This document shows, in pieces, positions 8,210-17,184 of a DNA stretch of 49,253 bases. This DNA is from [Leptolyngbya] sp. JSC-1. GTDB lineage: Bacteria; Cyanobacteriota; Cyanobacteriia; Elainellales; Elainellaceae. Below the pieces are notes generated by a model that saw nothing but the letters and a program-made list of their open reading frames with translations, was not told the DNA's origin and ran no database searches. Location: positions 6,211,161-6,260,413 of the forward strand of contig KL662191.1 of assembly GCA_000733415.1 (NCBI GenBank), in the 5' to 3' direction. Both the position numbers and the translations under genes were made by a program. The number at the start of each line of letters is the position of its first letter. The stretch's first letter is position 1.

Positions 8210-8523
8210 GGCGTTTTGAGTTTTGAGTGCTGAGTTTTGAGTTAGAAATAACTCTAAGAATCCGTTTGAAAAGCCCCCTACATCCCCCATCCTGGGGGAT
8301 TTTCCCGGCCATCGCTGTTCAAAGTCTCTGCCAACGAGGGATTATAGCCCTGCGGGCATCCCAGAAAAGGAGGCGGATCCAGACGAGAAAATCCTGTTCA
8401 AACAGCTTCTAAAGAGTTTTGAGTAGCTAGTCCTGAGTTAGGCAGGATTCTAGGTTCCTTCTAAACTTGCAACTTGAATGCAGTTCAGCTCAACACCTCA
8501 GCTCAAAACTGAGACCTCAAAAC
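8210..8523. repeat. Repeat-rich spacer between glnB and rdgB
   Basis: No gene seen. The left end holds several TTTTGAGT copies and the right end their reverse complement, including two copies of CTCAAAACTGAGAC (near 8502-8515 and 8523-8536), so the spacer is bracketed by an inverted repeat. GAGTTA-GAAA-TAACTC at 8239-8254 is a small perfect hairpin 30 bases after glnB and may help termination. At 8273-8306 lies a CCCCCTACATCCCCC/GGGGGATT segment like the repeat at 47677-47835. Confidence 0.6.
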
Positions 8524-9117
8524 TCAAAACTGAGACCTCAAAACTTCTTTAAGTTTTGGCAGCAAGGCTTGAAAAGCGCGTCCTCGATGGCTGATGGTAT
8601 GTTTCAGGGCAGATGGCATTTCGGCAAACGTCAAGCCTTGTTCTGGAACATAGAACACTGGATCGTAGCCAAATCCACCACTGCCTCTCGCTTCTCGCAA
8701 AATTTCTCCTGGACAGATTCCTTCGGTCTCCAAGGCAATAGAACCATCGGGACGAGCGATAGCAATGGCGCAAGTAAACCAGGCCGAGCGGTTTTCCACA
8801 TCCTGTAATTCCGATAACAGCCGCTGAATTCGAGCTTGATCGGTTGCGGCATAGCGGGCCGAGTAGAGTCCGGGTGCACCATGCAATGCCTCAACCGATA
8901 GTCCCGAATCATCGGCGATTGCCCATTCGCCCAGGGCCTGAGCCACCTGAGTTGCCTTGAGGCAGGCGTTTTCTAGAAAGGTAGTGCCGGTTTCTTCGAT
9001 TTCCAATCCTTCAGGTTTTAGGATTAGCTTCCACTCCGCCAGTTCGGGATCGGTGAGGTAGGCTTGCATTTCCTTCAGCTTGCCAGGGTTGCTAGTGGCG
9101 ACTACGAGATGGGGCAT
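8524..9117 (-). CDS. rdgB: XTP/dITP diphosphatase (RdgB/HAM1 family)
   Basis: House-cleaning pyrophosphatase that hydrolyses non-canonical purine triphosphates (dITP, XTP) to monophosphates, keeping deaminated bases out of DNA and RNA. The 197-residue protein has the N-terminal substrate loop VVATSNPGKLKEM, the central AIADDSGLSVEALHGAPG metal/nucleotide motif with SARYAG-type continuation (YSARYAATD), and the C-terminal GFGYDPVFYVPE and SHRGRA blocks. All catalytic landmarks are present. It ends about 23 bases upstream of the start region of nothing else on its strand and lies just downstream of the phosphohexomutase gene (gap 23 bp), so the two are probably one transcript. Confidence 0.96.
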   Translation of the reverse strand: MPHLVVATSNPGKLKEMQAYLTDPELAEWKLILKPEGLEIEETGTTFLENACLKATQVAQALGEWAIADDSGLSVEALHGAPGLYSARYAATDQARIQRLLSELQDVENRSAWFTCAIAIARPDGSIALETEGICPGEILREARGSGGFGYDPVFYVPEQGLTFAEMPSALKHTISHRGRAFQALLPKLKEVLRSQF

Positions 9118-9140
9118 AGGAAGGTAGATGGGGAATGCGT

Positions 9141-10616
9141 TTAGATCGAGTTAGCCCAGTCTTTGGCCCAATTGAGATTGCGATGGGCTTCGTCTAGAGT
9201 CAGGGCTTCGGAGTAGAGACGCAGAACCGGTTCGGTGCCGCTAAAGCGAATCAGTAGCCAGCTTTGATCGGCCAACTGGAATTTATAGCCGTCGATTGAT
9301 AAACAATCTAGAACTGCTTGACCAGCAATCTCGGTTGGCGGCTGGGTTTGCAATTGGTTCAGCAATCGGGCGCGCACCTCCATACTGGCAAGCGGTAGGT
9401 CAATCCGGTCGTAGGTGGAGGTGTAGTTCGTTTTTTGCTGAAGTTCTCTGTAGAGGTCGCTCAAGTCTTTGCCGGACTGCACCACTGCTTCCAGAACATA
9501 TAGGGCCGAAAGCAAAGCATCTCGTTCCGGAATATGATGGCCGTAGCCAATCCCGCCTGATTCTTCGCCGCCTAACAGCACCTGAGCTTCTAGCATCCGG
9601 TCAGCAATGTATTTGTAGCCGATGGGCGTTTGGTATATAGGCAAGTGATAGAATTCAGCGACTTTTGGAATCAGGTTGGAGCCGCTGATAGTTTTGATCA
9701 CCTCACCGCTGTAGCCACGATGTACTGCCAAATGTTCGATCAGGATCGGGATGAGAATTTGGGAGCTGAGGAAATTTCCTTGCCCATCGACTGCCGCTAC
9801 CCGGTCGCTATCGCCATCAAATACTAGCCCAACCACCAGATTAGACGCCGATTGCTGTCGGTAAGTTTTAATTGTGTCGAACATGCTTCCCAGATAGCGG
9901 GGCAGGGGTTCAGGCGCACCGCCTTCGAATAGCGGATCGCGGTTACTGTTTAGCTCCCGAATCCCATCTCCCAACAGTCGAGCTAGCCCAGTGGCCGCTG
10001 CTCCATGCATCACGTCTGCAAAGACTGTCAGCTGGCCGCTAGCAATCGCGGCTTGAATCGCTGCAATATCGACTTTGGTGCGTAAGCCATTGCAGTAGCT
10101 CTGCCAGGGATCAAAGGTCTGGATCGCAGTTGCCTTGCTCTCTAGGTTGCTCTCTACAGTTTGATCCGACTGCAACATCGCCTCGATTTTTTGCGTTACT
10201 TCGGGAGGAACCGATCCACCAAATCCGCCTTTCACCTTGAGGCCAGAGTACATGCCGGGATTGTGGCTAGCAGTAATTACCAGTGCGCCTAGGGCGTTTT
10301 GCTGTTTGGCAGCCCAACTAAAGGCCGGAGTGGGTGCGTAGGTTTCCGACAAGAACACCTCAAACCCGGCAGCACTGACCGCATCGGCGGCAGCTTTCGC
10401 GAATTCCTCCGACAGGAAGCGACGGTCGTAGCCCACGATGATGGTACGGCTGTTGATGGTATCGCCATAGGTCTGAGCTAAGGCCAATGCGGCCAAGGGG
10501 GCGACCCGCACCACCCGCTCGAAGGTAAAATCAGCGGCAATGACACCGCGCCAACCGTCGGTACCAAAGGCAATCGGTTTTGCGGCCAGAGACGCAGGAG
10601 AAATAGGGGCAGCCAT
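9141..10616 (-). CDS. Phosphoglucomutase/phosphomannomutase family protein
   Basis: Alpha-D-phosphohexomutase, interconverting hexose 1- and 6-phosphates for glycogen and cell-wall precursor synthesis. I use the ATG at 10616 (491 residues), because the family begins shortly before IAFGTDGWRG; the longer frame to 10694 adds an unrelated tail. Catalytic phosphoserine loop is TASHNPGMYSG, metal loop DGDSDR, sugar-binding loop GGEESGGIGYG and phosphate-binding loop RFSGTEPVLRLYSEA. This places it in the archaeal/cyanobacterial PMM/PGM branch rather than the long eukaryotic-type Pgm. Which sugar is preferred cannot be read from sequence. Followed closely by rdgB. Confidence 0.92.
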   Translation of the reverse strand: MAAPISPASLAAKPIAFGTDGWRGVIAADFTFERVVRVAPLAALALAQTYGDTINSRTIIVGYDRRFLSEEFAKAAADAVSAAGFEVFLSETYAPTPAFSWAAKQQNALGALVITASHNPGMYSGLKVKGGFGGSVPPEVTQKIEAMLQSDQTVESNLESKATAIQTFDPWQSYCNGLRTKVDIAAIQAAIASGQLTVFADVMHGAAATGLARLLGDGIRELNSNRDPLFEGGAPEPLPRYLGSMFDTIKTYRQQSASNLVVGLVFDGDSDRVAAVDGQGNFLSSQILIPILIEHLAVHRGYSGEVIKTISGSNLIPKVAEFYHLPIYQTPIGYKYIADRMLEAQVLLGGEESGGIGYGHHIPERDALLSALYVLEAVVQSGKDLSDLYRELQQKTNYTSTYDRIDLPLASMEVRARLLNQLQTQPPTEIAGQAVLDCLSIDGYKFQLADQSWLLIRFSGTEPVLRLYSEALTLDEAHRNLNWAKDWANSI

Positions 10617-10747
10617 AAGTTCAGTAAGTTTAGAGATCCTAGTTAAAAATCGTAACGCTGGTTTGAGTGTACCCGGCAACCAGCCGACCATCAATTTTTA
10701 CGGTTGCAATCAACTACATCAGGGAGAGGTGAATTTAAGTTTTGAGG

Positions 10748-12481
10748 TTAGCCTTGTGTTTCGAGGGCATAAACCCGGTCACGGCCTTGCCGTTTGGCTT
10801 CGTAGAGGGCTTTGTCGGCGCGTTGCAGAACGTCCCAGGCTGAGTGGTCGCAACTGGGATCTTGTTGGGCAATCCCAAAACTGGCAGAAACTTCTAGCGC
10901 ACCGGCTTTTGTAACAAAGGGAGCAGAGCGCATGGCTCGTCGCAGCCGCTCAGAAACTTCGACCGCCTGATCGAGTGGCGTATCGGTGAGGATGATCACA
11001 AATTCTTCCCCACCATAGCGGTAAGCTGGTGTGCCACGTCGGAGTTGGCCTTGCAGCCGCTGAGCCACTTCTTGCAGCACCTCATCTCCAGTCAAGTGGC
11101 CGTGGGCATCGTTGACATGCTTGAAGTAGTCGATATCGCAAACGATGACGCAAAAGGGAGGATGCATCGACCAAATGGCGGCCATACTGAGCTGTTCTAG
11201 CTCGCGCTCTAGGGAACGACGATTCATTAACTGGGTCAGTTCATCCCGCAGAATCGCGCGCTGCAGCGAGTTATTCTGCATTCTCAGCGCTTCTTGCCTG
11301 CGCCACAGCCGTTGATAATGCTGTGCATTGGTGAGGGCAATGGCTGCCTGATCGGCCACCTGTCGAATGGTTTGTAGCTCGTCGATCAAGTAAGTTCGGT
11401 GGTGCTGGTACGCTAGCAGCGCTACGCCACCGAAAAATTGCTCCTGAATAAATAGCGGCACTACCAGCACTGACTGAGCGCCAATGTCGTGTAGCCAAAC
11501 TTGTAGGGGATCTGCCGCTGGCTCATTTAGGCCCATCTGCAGATAGCTGGCTCCGCCTTGCATAAACATCTCAATTACGTTTTGCCAGTAAGCTTGGCGG
11601 ATTTGGCGCTGGTCTAGGGGAGGCAATTCCTGCCCTGGATGATCCCATACGGCCAGGGTATTAACCGGATCATGCCGCAGATCGACCAAAATTGAGCGGT
11701 CACAATGCAGCCCCATCCCCAGTTCTGCGACAATTCGTCCGACAATTTCATCTGGGTTGAGGGTTGAGTTGAGCAAATGCGAGATGCGCCCCACCAAGGC
11801 CGCCTGCTGACGGGATTGTTCTAGCCGTTGTCGCCAGTAGAGGGCACTGTAGGCCAACCCCAACTGGCTGCAAATGATTTCCAAGCATTCTAGTTCTGTT
11901 AAGCTCCAGCCCTGAATCGGTATGGTGCAGTTGGTGGCGGTGGTCATCGATGCCGTTGAGCCAGCAATTAAGCTTGTCTCTATGGGTGCATCTGTTGAAT
12001 GGGGTAGGGGAGCGGTTGAGCGAAACAATTGCACGACAAACTGAAGCGAATTGGCTGTGGTGCACCCAGCCGCATCTGACTCAAACAAGCTGCCCCGATT
12101 CGTGATCGGGATAATCAGCTCTCCGGTCTCGAGTTGCAAAAGCTGAGGTAAATTTTGCTGATCGAGCAGCCAGTGGGGTAAGGATCGGGGACGAAATTGG
12201 CGCACAGCCGTATCGTGGGGTTCAGTTCCTCCCCAGTGAGGTAGGGGTGGTGGCGGGTAAGCAAACCCCAGGCTGGCGGCATAGCGATTGGCTGTAGCCG
12301 ATGTTGTAAACACTCGTAGCGCATCGGCAACGCCCAACTCCAACCCCGACCACAGCAGGCATTCTGCTTGATAAAGCGCAATTATTTTTTCGACCGATTG
12401 CTGGAGCAGTGAGTCTAACGAGTCTAGATTGAGAACAGCCGTCTTAATCTGGGGGTAGAAATGTTTCCAGCTTGGCTTCAT
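10748..12481 (-). CDS. GAF-GGDEF diguanylate cyclase
   Basis: Probable c-di-GMP synthase of about 577 residues. The ATG at 12481 begins MKPSWKHF; the frame is open 14 codons further. Residues ~20-215 look like a degenerate GAF-type sensor region, ~230-385 a clearer GAF domain (VVPLFIQEQFFGGVALLAY), and ~405-570 a GGDEF domain with intact active site RYGGEEFVIIL and the upstream CDIDYFKHVND metal motif. The inhibitory I-site RxxD is replaced by RRGT, so classical product inhibition is unlikely. There is no membrane segment, so this is a cytoplasmic sensor. The ligand is unknown. It is followed on the same strand by the phosphohexomutase gene, about 130 bp away. Confidence 0.88.
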   Translation of the reverse strand: MKPSWKHFYPQIKTAVLNLDSLDSLLQQSVEKIIALYQAECLLWSGLELGVADALRVFTTSATANRYAASLGFAYPPPPLPHWGGTEPHDTAVRQFRPRSLPHWLLDQQNLPQLLQLETGELIIPITNRGSLFESDAAGCTTANSLQFVVQLFRSTAPLPHSTDAPIETSLIAGSTASMTTATNCTIPIQGWSLTELECLEIICSQLGLAYSALYWRQRLEQSRQQAALVGRISHLLNSTLNPDEIVGRIVAELGMGLHCDRSILVDLRHDPVNTLAVWDHPGQELPPLDQRQIRQAYWQNVIEMFMQGGASYLQMGLNEPAADPLQVWLHDIGAQSVLVVPLFIQEQFFGGVALLAYQHHRTYLIDELQTIRQVADQAAIALTNAQHYQRLWRRQEALRMQNNSLQRAILRDELTQLMNRRSLERELEQLSMAAIWSMHPPFCVIVCDIDYFKHVNDAHGHLTGDEVLQEVAQRLQGQLRRGTPAYRYGGEEFVIILTDTPLDQAVEVSERLRRAMRSAPFVTKAGALEVSASFGIAQQDPSCDHSAWDVLQRADKALYEAKRQGRDRVYALETQG

Positions 12482-12733
12482 GCGATGTCCTCTGGAATGG
12501 TAGCTTGGGCGCGACTTCAGCACTGCTGAACCGAACTGGTGAACGAACAGGTCCGATAAGGTAGCCGTTCAATGAGATCCCAATTCAACGTAACAATTCC
12601 AGAATGCCCGCCTCAGTGTCAAAGCTATACCAGGTGCCCGTTAGCCCCAGTATAGGGGTTTGCTTTCTCTGTTTCTATGCTCATCTACTCCAGTTTCTAT
12701 CCCTTTCTACCAGTAAGACTTCAAGTTAATGGT

Positions 12734-13498
12734 TCACTCATCGTCGCTGTCTCCTCGCTCGACCCATTCGGGAATGTAAATCCAGGCTTTATTCAATTCG
12801 CTGTCAATTTGCTTATAGTCCGCTTCTTTCTCGGCGACCAGTGCCCAAAATTTGCGCGAGTGGTTGAGGTGCACCGTATGGCACAGCTCATGGATGAACA
12901 CATAGCGAACCAAGTGGGGCGGCAGAAACAGCAGCTTGTAGTTGAGGCTGATATTGGCCTTGATCGAACAGCTTGCCCACAAGGTTTTTTGCCCCCGCAC
13001 GGCTGCTCGATTGAAAGGAAGCACCACGTCTTGGCTAGTTTGCCGCAGCCACGGAATGAGATGCACTTCTGCTTTGCGCTTTAGCCATTGCTTCAGGGCA
13101 CGATGGCACAACTGTGGCTGATCGACAGCTCCCCGTAGCACTAAAGCATGGGGTACTGATTTGGTGACAATCACATGGGGACTAGCGGTTGGTTCGTAAT
13201 GGATCCGCCATTGCTCTGCTAGGGCGCGTAAGCCCAAACTATCCGGTAGGATCTGTCCCAGTGGTGGTTCAAGTAGACCGGATGAAACGGACTGCCGTTC
13301 TGCGACAATCCGCTGAATTGTTTTTGCAATCCAGTCCTGCCGTTTGCGAATAATGTCGGGAAGTTGACGTTGGTCAAAGCCGACGGGAACGACAACTTCC
13401 ACCTCACCAAGATGGGAGATCTTGATGCTGACATGCTTGGCTCGTGCACTCTCGCGCACGCGGTAGGACTTGGGTTTGGAGGTTTTTGCCGTTGCCAT
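12734..13498 (-). CDS. YgjP-like M48/DUF45 zinc metallopeptidase-fold protein
   Basis: A 254-residue member of the YgjP/DUF45 group, related to M48 and WLM metallopeptidases. The zinc site HELCH is followed by HLNHSRKFW, supplying the third ligand region; the N-terminal half (KHVSIKISHLGEVEVVVP, then KRQDWIAK) is the usual beta-rich module. ASCSIKANISLNYKLLFLP just before the zinc helix is the family's typical strand. I start at ATG 13498 (MATAKTSKPK); the frame remains open to 13855 but that part overlaps the Nudix gene in another frame. Start lies 5 bp after the Nudix stop, so the two are co-transcribed. Substrate unknown. Confidence 0.87.
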   Translation of the reverse strand: MATAKTSKPKSYRVRESARAKHVSIKISHLGEVEVVVPVGFDQRQLPDIIRKRQDWIAKTIQRIVAERQSVSSGLLEPPLGQILPDSLGLRALAEQWRIHYEPTASPHVIVTKSVPHALVLRGAVDQPQLCHRALKQWLKRKAEVHLIPWLRQTSQDVVLPFNRAAVRGQKTLWASCSIKANISLNYKLLFLPPHLVRYVFIHELCHTVHLNHSRKFWALVAEKEADYKQIDSELNKAWIYIPEWVERGDSDDE

Positions 13499-13503
13499 CT
13501 CCG

Positions 13504-14004
13504 TTACTGAATCAATCGGGTTTCGTTTCTGTGCCTCTGGAGAAAATCTAGCAGAATTTGGCGATGGGGTTTTGCCAAAGGGCGGTGTTGCTGAATGCGA
13601 ACTGAGAAACGATAACCTTGGTGAACTTCTTCTATGGTAGACAACCCTAGGTCTTGTCCTTCGCTCAGCAGCAATTCTTCCGGATTGACGGTGAGAGGTG
13701 CATAAAACACATGGCGAATAATTTGGGCATCGGTCTGGTAGGAGCAAAAGTGCTGAATTTGGGGTGGGGCATAGCCAATTTCTTCCTGTAGCTCCCGCTG
13801 GACTGCAGCAATGGGTGGCTCTCCTGCCTCCACATGACCGCCAAAAAAGGCCCACTGTCCGGGATAGCGGATATCGGGGTAGTCATCCCGCAGTTGCAGC
13901 AAGAACTGATTGTTTCGGTAGAGAATGGCGACAGCGGCGGCTGGTCGAGAGGCGTCGTAGCTAGAAATTTTGGTCTCAATTGGTTCAGGTGATTGGGAAT
14001 TCAT
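13504..14004 (-). CDS. Nudix hydrolase
   Basis: Pyrophosphohydrolase of 166 residues. The Nudix box is complete: GGHVEAGEPP followed by AVQRELQEEIGY gives G-x5-E-x7-REUxEExGU, the Mg-binding helix. Strands before the box (AVAILYRNNQFLLQLRDD) and the YPGQWAFFGG approach are typical of MutT-like enzymes acting on nucleotide or sugar-nucleotide diphosphates. It is the upstream gene of a tight pair with the HExxH protein (5-bp gap). Exact substrate cannot be assigned. Confidence 0.93.
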   Translation of the reverse strand: MNSQSPEPIETKISSYDASRPAAAVAILYRNNQFLLQLRDDYPDIRYPGQWAFFGGHVEAGEPPIAAVQRELQEEIGYAPPQIQHFCSYQTDAQIIRHVFYAPLTVNPEELLLSEGQDLGLSTIEEVHQGYRFSVRIQQHRPLAKPHRQILLDFLQRHRNETRLIQ

Positions 14005-14033
14005 TAAGCAAGGGGTTCCATCTGCTGAGCTGG

Positions 14034-14477
14034 TTAATCGGGCGGCAACTGCTGCTGTTCTTCAATGTAAACTTCTCCTAAGTTTTGGCCAGCAATCTCA
14101 ATCACCTCGTAGCGCACTTGGCCCTTGATCCAAATCTGATCGCCGAGTTTGAGGTTGCTTGTAGGGCTGAGCACCCAGACTCTACCCGTACTGTCTTTGA
14201 GTTCATAAAGCTGTCCTTTGACCAAAGGGGCTTGATCACTCACCGTTCCCTGAAGATAGACCGTGGAGTTGAACCAGTTGCGATGGGGGTTAGCCTGTAC
14301 ACTCTGGATGGTGGAAACATGGCGACAGCCGCTCAGGCTGCTGAATAGGACGAAGGCAGACAAAAAAATTAACAAGCTGGGACGGCGAGATAGACGGATT
14401 GTAGAGCTAGTAGTGGAGCCACTAGTAGAGCTACTAGTTGTAAAGCCCCTTGTAAAGCGGATGAGGGAATCACTCAT
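14034..14477 (-). CDS. Putative lipoprotein with OB-fold-like domain
   Basis: A 147-residue exported protein. A hydrophobic stretch LLIFLSAFVLFSSLSGC ends in a lipobox (LSGC), predicting lipid anchoring at Cys51. The N-terminal region before it is unusually long and Ser/Thr-rich (TTSSSTSGSTTSS) and is encoded by a hairpin-forming repeat built on ACTAGTAG/CTACTAGT near 14420-14440, so a downstream TTG start or a repeat expansion is possible. The mature part (YLQGTVSDQAPLVKGQLYEL, VWVLSPTSNLKLGDQIWIKGQV) looks like a small OB-fold. It lies 29 bp upstream of the Nudix gene on the same strand. Function unknown. Confidence 0.7.
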   Translation of the reverse strand: MSDSLIRFTRGFTTSSSTSGSTTSSTIRLSRRPSLLIFLSAFVLFSSLSGCRHVSTIQSVQANPHRNWFNSTVYLQGTVSDQAPLVKGQLYELKDSTGRVWVLSPTSNLKLGDQIWIKGQVRYEVIEIAGQNLGEVYIEEQQQLPPD

Positions 14478-14713
14478 AAAGGCACGAAAAAATTCCTGTT
14501 ACCGTTCTCTAGCTTGACGGATTCTCTACGCTGGAAAAACTTCAGCGGAACCAAAGTCTGAGAGACTAAAATTAGACGGGCGATTTTTAATCGCTGTAAG
14601 GTTTTGATCGCTCAATCAAGATTGAGGGAGTTGGGATGGTTGCAGGTGAAACACTCACGGGCTAAATTTATTGTTTTTCAATCCATTTGTTCTCACTCCT
14701 ATAGCGTGTGCTC

Positions 14714-15595
14714 ATGACAGGTTTATTGGATGGCAAGGCTCTCGCTGCCAAGATGCAGGCAGAATTAGCAGAACAGGTACAGCACCTACAGCAACAGGTA
14801 GGCCGTCCGCCTGGGTTGGCAGTGTTAATGGTAGGCGATAACCCGGCCAGTGCGGCTTATGTGCGCAACAAAGAGCAGGCGTGCGAACGGGTCGGAATTG
14901 CCTCCTTTGGCAAACATTTTCCGACGCAAACAACTCAGGCTGAGCTAGAGCAGACGATCCAGGCGCTGAATCAAGATGAGCGAGTTGATGGCATTCTGGT
15001 GCAGTTGCCTCTGCCTGACCATCTCGACTCGGTAGGGCTGCTGAATCAGATCGATCCGAACAAAGATGCCGATGGCCTCCATCCCACCAATCTAGGCCGG
15101 TTGGTGCGGGGTGAACCAGGACTGCGGAGCTGTACACCGGCTGGCGTGATGCGCCTGCTGCAGGAATATCGCATAGATCTCAAGGGCAAAAAGGCTGTTG
15201 TGATTGGGCGCAGTATCTTGGTGGGCAAACCGCTGGCCCTGATGCTGCTGGCCGAAGATGCCACGGTTACCATCGCCCACTCTCGCAGTCAGGATTTGAC
15301 CGCCATTGCCAGGGATGCCGATATTTTGGTGGCGGCAGTGGGACGTACCAATCTGATTACGGCAGAGATGGTAAAACCAGATGCCGTAGTTGTAGATGTG
15401 GGGATCAATCGAGTTGTTAATCCCGAAACTGGCAAGGGGCGGCTAGTTGGCGATGTAGAATTTGAAAGCGTCCGTGATGTGGCAGCCTGGATTACACCAG
15501 TTCCCGGTGGAATTGGACCGATGACTGTGACCATGCTATTGGACAATACAGTATGGAGTTACCGCCAACGGTGTGTGGCTGGGCGGGAGAAGTGA
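14714..15595 (+). CDS. folD: Methylenetetrahydrofolate dehydrogenase/cyclohydrolase
   Basis: Bifunctional enzyme of one-carbon metabolism: oxidises 5,10-methylene-THF with NADP and hydrolyses 5,10-methenyl-THF to 10-formyl-THF. The sequence shows the catalytic YVRNKEQACERVGI segment with its Lys, the substrate-binding DGILVQLPLPDHLD, DPNKDADGLHPTNLGRL, the dinucleotide-binding VVIGRSILVGKPLALML, and the C-terminal PVPGGIGPMTVTMLL. Length, about 293 residues, is normal. I start at ATG 14714; an in-frame GTG at 14708 is an alternative. The stop is 6 bp before crtE, indicating one operon. Confidence 0.97.
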   Translation: MTGLLDGKALAAKMQAELAEQVQHLQQQVGRPPGLAVLMVGDNPASAAYVRNKEQACERVGIASFGKHFPTQTTQAELEQTIQALNQDERVDGILVQLPLPDHLDSVGLLNQIDPNKDADGLHPTNLGRLVRGEPGLRSCTPAGVMRLLQEYRIDLKGKKAVVIGRSILVGKPLALMLLAEDATVTIAHSRSQDLTAIARDADILVAAVGRTNLITAEMVKPDAVVVDVGINRVVNPETGKGRLVGDVEFESVRDVAAWITPVPGGIGPMTVTMLLDNTVWSYRQRCVAGREK

Positions 15596-15601
15596 GATCC
15601 T

Positions 15602-16546
15602 ATGACAAGCTCAATCGAACGAGGAACTGTGGTAGCAAACGCGCAAGTATCTGACCTAACAGCATTCGACCTGAAAGCCTACCTGAAAGAACGTCAGGCC
15701 ATTGTTGAATCGGCTCTGGACCAGTCGATCAATGTGGTCTACCCGGAAAAAATTTACGAGGCAATGCGCTATTCATTGATGGCAGGCGGCAAGCGGCTCC
15801 GGCCTATTCTCTGCTTGGCGGCCAGCGAGCTAGTGGGCGGAACTATCGAAATTGCGCTTCCAACCGCCTGTGCTCTAGAAATGATCCACACGATGTCGCT
15901 GATCCACGATGACTTGCCGTCGATGGATAACGATGACTACCGTCGCGGCAAACTCACCAACCATAAAGTTTATGGTGAAGATGTGGCGATTTTGGCAGGC
16001 GATGGCTTGCTCGCCTATGCATTTGAATTTATTGCGAGCCAAACCCAAAACGTGCCACCCGAACGAGTGCTGCAAGTAATTGCCAAATTGGGCCGAGCGG
16101 TGGGAGCTGCCGGTCTGGTGGGCGGGCAAATTGTGGATCTGGAATGCGAAGGTCAATCCAACGTCTCGCTAGACACGCTCAATTTTATCCATCGACACAA
16201 AACCGGCGCATTGCTAGAAGCTTCGGTGCTCTGTGGGGCAATGTTGGCTGGGGCCACTGAAGCAGAACTGCAGCGGTTGGCTTGTTATGCACAAAATGTT
16301 GGCTTGGCGTTTCAAATCATTGACGATGTTTTAGATATCACGGCAACCCAGGCTGAGTTAGGCAAAACTGCCGGCAAGGATCTGCAAGCACAAAAAGTTA
16401 CCTATCCCAGTCTTTGGGGTATTGAAGAATCCCGCCGTCAGGCAGCTCAGCTGATTGCCGAAGCCAAGGCTGAACTGTCCTGCTTCGGAGAGCTAGCCTA
16501 TCCGTTGATGGCGCTGGCCGAATACATCACAGCGCGTAAGCACTAA
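15602..16546 (+). CDS. crtE: Geranylgeranyl diphosphate synthase
   Basis: Prenyl transferase making C20 geranylgeranyl diphosphate for carotenoids, the phytol tail of chlorophyll, and quinones. A 314-residue all-alpha protein of the IspA/CrtE group with first Asp-rich motif DDLPSMDND and second DDVLDIT, plus the GGKRLRP substrate block. The first motif carries the two inserted residues common in bacterial-type enzymes, and the general length fits GGPP synthase. Translation is probably coupled to folD (6-bp gap); the PAP2-like gene follows, a common cyanobacterial trio. FPP synthase activity is the main alternative. Confidence 0.92.
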   Translation: MTSSIERGTVVANAQVSDLTAFDLKAYLKERQAIVESALDQSINVVYPEKIYEAMRYSLMAGGKRLRPILCLAASELVGGTIEIALPTACALEMIHTMSLIHDDLPSMDNDDYRRGKLTNHKVYGEDVAILAGDGLLAYAFEFIASQTQNVPPERVLQVIAKLGRAVGAAGLVGGQIVDLECEGQSNVSLDTLNFIHRHKTGALLEASVLCGAMLAGATEAELQRLACYAQNVGLAFQIIDDVLDITATQAELGKTAGKDLQAQKVTYPSLWGIEESRRQAAQLIAEAKAELSCFGELAYPLMALAEYITARKH

Positions 16547-16686
16547 CCAAGCTGCCCTTGTAGGTTGTGGCGACCTGCAATTTGAATTACCGGATTATCG
16601 AGTCAAGAGTCGAGTAACCAGTTCGTTGAACCACCATCCGTCTGCCATCTAGCTACAACAGCCCGCAGTCTATCTAACCCCAAACT

Positions 16687-17142
16687 ATGCAGGACATAAG
16701 CACCATTTTTGATAACCACATTTTGACGATTGCTCTGATTGCTTGTTTGCTTGCCCAAGTCCTGAAACTCTTGATTGAACTCGTGCGGCATGGCAAGGTC
16801 ACCTTTCGGACGCTGGTAGAAACGGGCGGCATGCCAAGCGCTCACTCGGCTTTGGTCACAGCCTTGGCGACCGGAGTCGGACAAACGATGGGATGGGCCA
16901 GCGCGGAGTTTGCCATTGCCTTTGTGTTTGCGATTATCGTCATGTACGATGCGGCTGGCGTGCGGCAGGCAGCTGGTAAGCAAGCTCGAATTCTGAACCA
17001 AATTGTCGATGAATTTTTCCGCGAAAACTCGACCTTTAATGAAGATCGATTGAAAGAGCTACTAGGCCATACTCCAGTTCAGGTATTCGCCGGCTCGGCC
17101 CTAGGAGTCTTAGTTTCCTGGATTGCCGCTCCTGCCTACTGA
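16687..17142 (+). CDS. Divergent PAP2-family membrane protein (DUF212)
   Basis: A 151-residue membrane protein with hydrophobic segments around residues 10-28, 55-75, 80-100 and 130-150. GGMPSAHSALVTALATGVG matches the core phosphatase motif of acid phosphatase/VanZ-like PAP2 proteins, but the flanking KxxxxxxRP and SRxxxxxHxxxD motifs are not seen, hence the 'divergent' family label. It follows crtE by 140 bp, a conserved cyanobacterial neighbourhood, so a role in isoprenoid or lipid phosphate handling is plausible but unproven. Confidence 0.85.
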   Translation: MQDISTIFDNHILTIALIACLLAQVLKLLIELVRHGKVTFRTLVETGGMPSAHSALVTALATGVGQTMGWASAEFAIAFVFAIIVMYDAAGVRQAAGKQARILNQIVDEFFRENSTFNEDRLKELLGHTPVQVFAGSALGVLVSWIAAPAY

Positions 17143-17184
17143 TAAACTCCTGCCCCCTGCCTGACTTCTGGGATCCAATGGAAC

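Noticed and set aside
12734..13855. Longer 373-codon version of the YgjP-like protein
   Set aside because: The extra N-terminus lies over the Nudix gene in another frame and matches no family; ATG 13498 fits.
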